Source: Margaritifera margaritifera (lineage: Eukaryota > Mollusca > Bivalvia > Unionida > Margaritiferidae). From it: a stretch of DNA of 64,000 nucleotides. Position 1 is the stretch's first letter. Each line of letters opens with the position of its first letter. Under the pieces are notes generated by a model that ran no database searches, had not been told where the DNA came from, and saw only the letters and a list, made by a program, of their open reading frames with translations. The translations under genes and the position numbers were made by a program. The stretch covers positions 2,707,001 to 2,771,000 of the forward strand of contig JAQPZY010001419.1 in NCBI GenBank assembly GCA_029931535.1, read 5' to 3'. Of the stretch, positions 63,470 to 64,000 are shown in pieces.

Positions 63470-64000
63470 ATGCCTTTTGCAGTGCCAATGATTTGGAGAA
63501 AGCCAACAGATCATATCAGCAATTGTTACTTCTGCATGGTGCCTCCAGTTGGGAAAGGTGTGTCAAAGAAGAAAAAGTGGACTGTGCATTATCCAAACAT
63601 TCCGTCAGCTATACGCTCAGTACCCCACGGAGTGCCTGTTCCTGATGCACCAGAATCATTCTCACTTGAGTCAGACGAGGAAGAGGATGAAACTTCGAGT
63701 CCTGAACCATCAATGTCACATGACCCATATGTTCTTCCATCCTCTGAACCACACCTCATAACACAAGGTGAACTGAATGACCTTGTCAGGGATTTGGAAC
63801 TTCCCAAGAGTAAGGCAGAACTGTTGGGCTCCAGACTACAGCAGTGGAATCTCCTGGAAGGTGATGTTAGGGTTTCCATATTCCGTGACCGTCAAAGGAT
63901 CTTGTAACCTGCAACAACATCGATGGTGTGATGGCAGCCCTCAATATCGTTCATGATCCAGATGAGTGGAGACTGTTCATTGATTCATCGAAGACGAGTC
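63470..64000 (+). pseudogene. Gene fragment of the multicopy family, unit 7 (cut by window end)
   Basis: Open to 63907 with the same Glu variant as unit 6; the later part is outside the window. Confidence 0.65.

Larger units (their letters stand above)
61276..64000 (+). repeat. Macrosatellite unit 7 (partial, runs off the window)
   Basis: Subfamily B. Longest CT tract of the forward units, at about 62448-62492. Minisatellite of nine units at about 61859-62098. LINE piece at about 62799-63459. The array continues beyond 64000. Confidence 0.95.

Overview
The window looks like AT-rich nuclear DNA of an invertebrate animal, perhaps a marine mollusc. The reasons are GT-AG introns with matched phases, many AT, CT and ATT microsatellites, decayed non-LTR retrotransposons, hAT pieces, integrase fossils of the Polinton/Ginger kind and large fold-back elements. 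No bacterial gene organisation, rRNA, intact tRNA or CRISPR array was seen. The organism call is an inference from content.

Layout, left half. 0.1-3.1 kb holds the only gene I could assemble: four minus-strand exons whose splice sites and phases agree, predicted 463 residues, function not recognised. One exon related to its last exon lies upstream at 4.3-4.4 kb. 4.9-8.4 kb is a decayed minus-strand LINE ORF2 (endonuclease, reverse transcriptase with YADD, C-terminal part) split by a 200-bp hairpin insertion. 9.1 kb has a 42-bp triple repeat bounded by inverted repeats. 10.4-10.9 kb is an internally deleted hAT transposase. 15.3-16.5 kb is a frameshifted LINE ORF1 with a CCHC knuckle, lacking its ORF2. 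Two copies of a large fold-back element lie at 17.2-18.7 and 23.4-27.4 kb; the second contains a clean 2.2-kb insertion flanked by CCTAATA. A 244-bp hAT-type MITE with perfect 8-bp target duplications sits at 23.0-23.3 kb. A DUF6589-like remnant lies at 27.5-28.1 kb.

Layout, right half (29.1-64 kb). This is a composite macrosatellite. Each unit fuses four unrelated fossils: an integrase remnant (minus strand) carrying an internal 27-bp minisatellite, a CT tract, a LINE endonuclease piece (plus strand) and a fragment of an uncharacterised multicopy invertebrate gene (plus strand). Two inverted, longer units (offset 4,166 bp) occupy 29.1-34.3 kb. Two rearranged forward pieces with a shared 0.46-kb spacer follow at 34.3-38.2 kb, then a different satellite at 38.2-39.8 kb. 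From 41,031 to the end there is a head-to-tail array of six complete units and one partial unit (3,338-3,437 bp each). Shared stop codons and deletions show that the modules were dead before amplification, and neighbouring units share private variants, as expected from unequal exchange.

Nothing in the array is a working gene set. What stands out is structural: a tandem array built from transposon debris, with a VNTR that grew out of integrase coding sequence and inverted ancestral-looking units at its edge. Identifications of protein families are from memory of their motifs and were not checked against any database.
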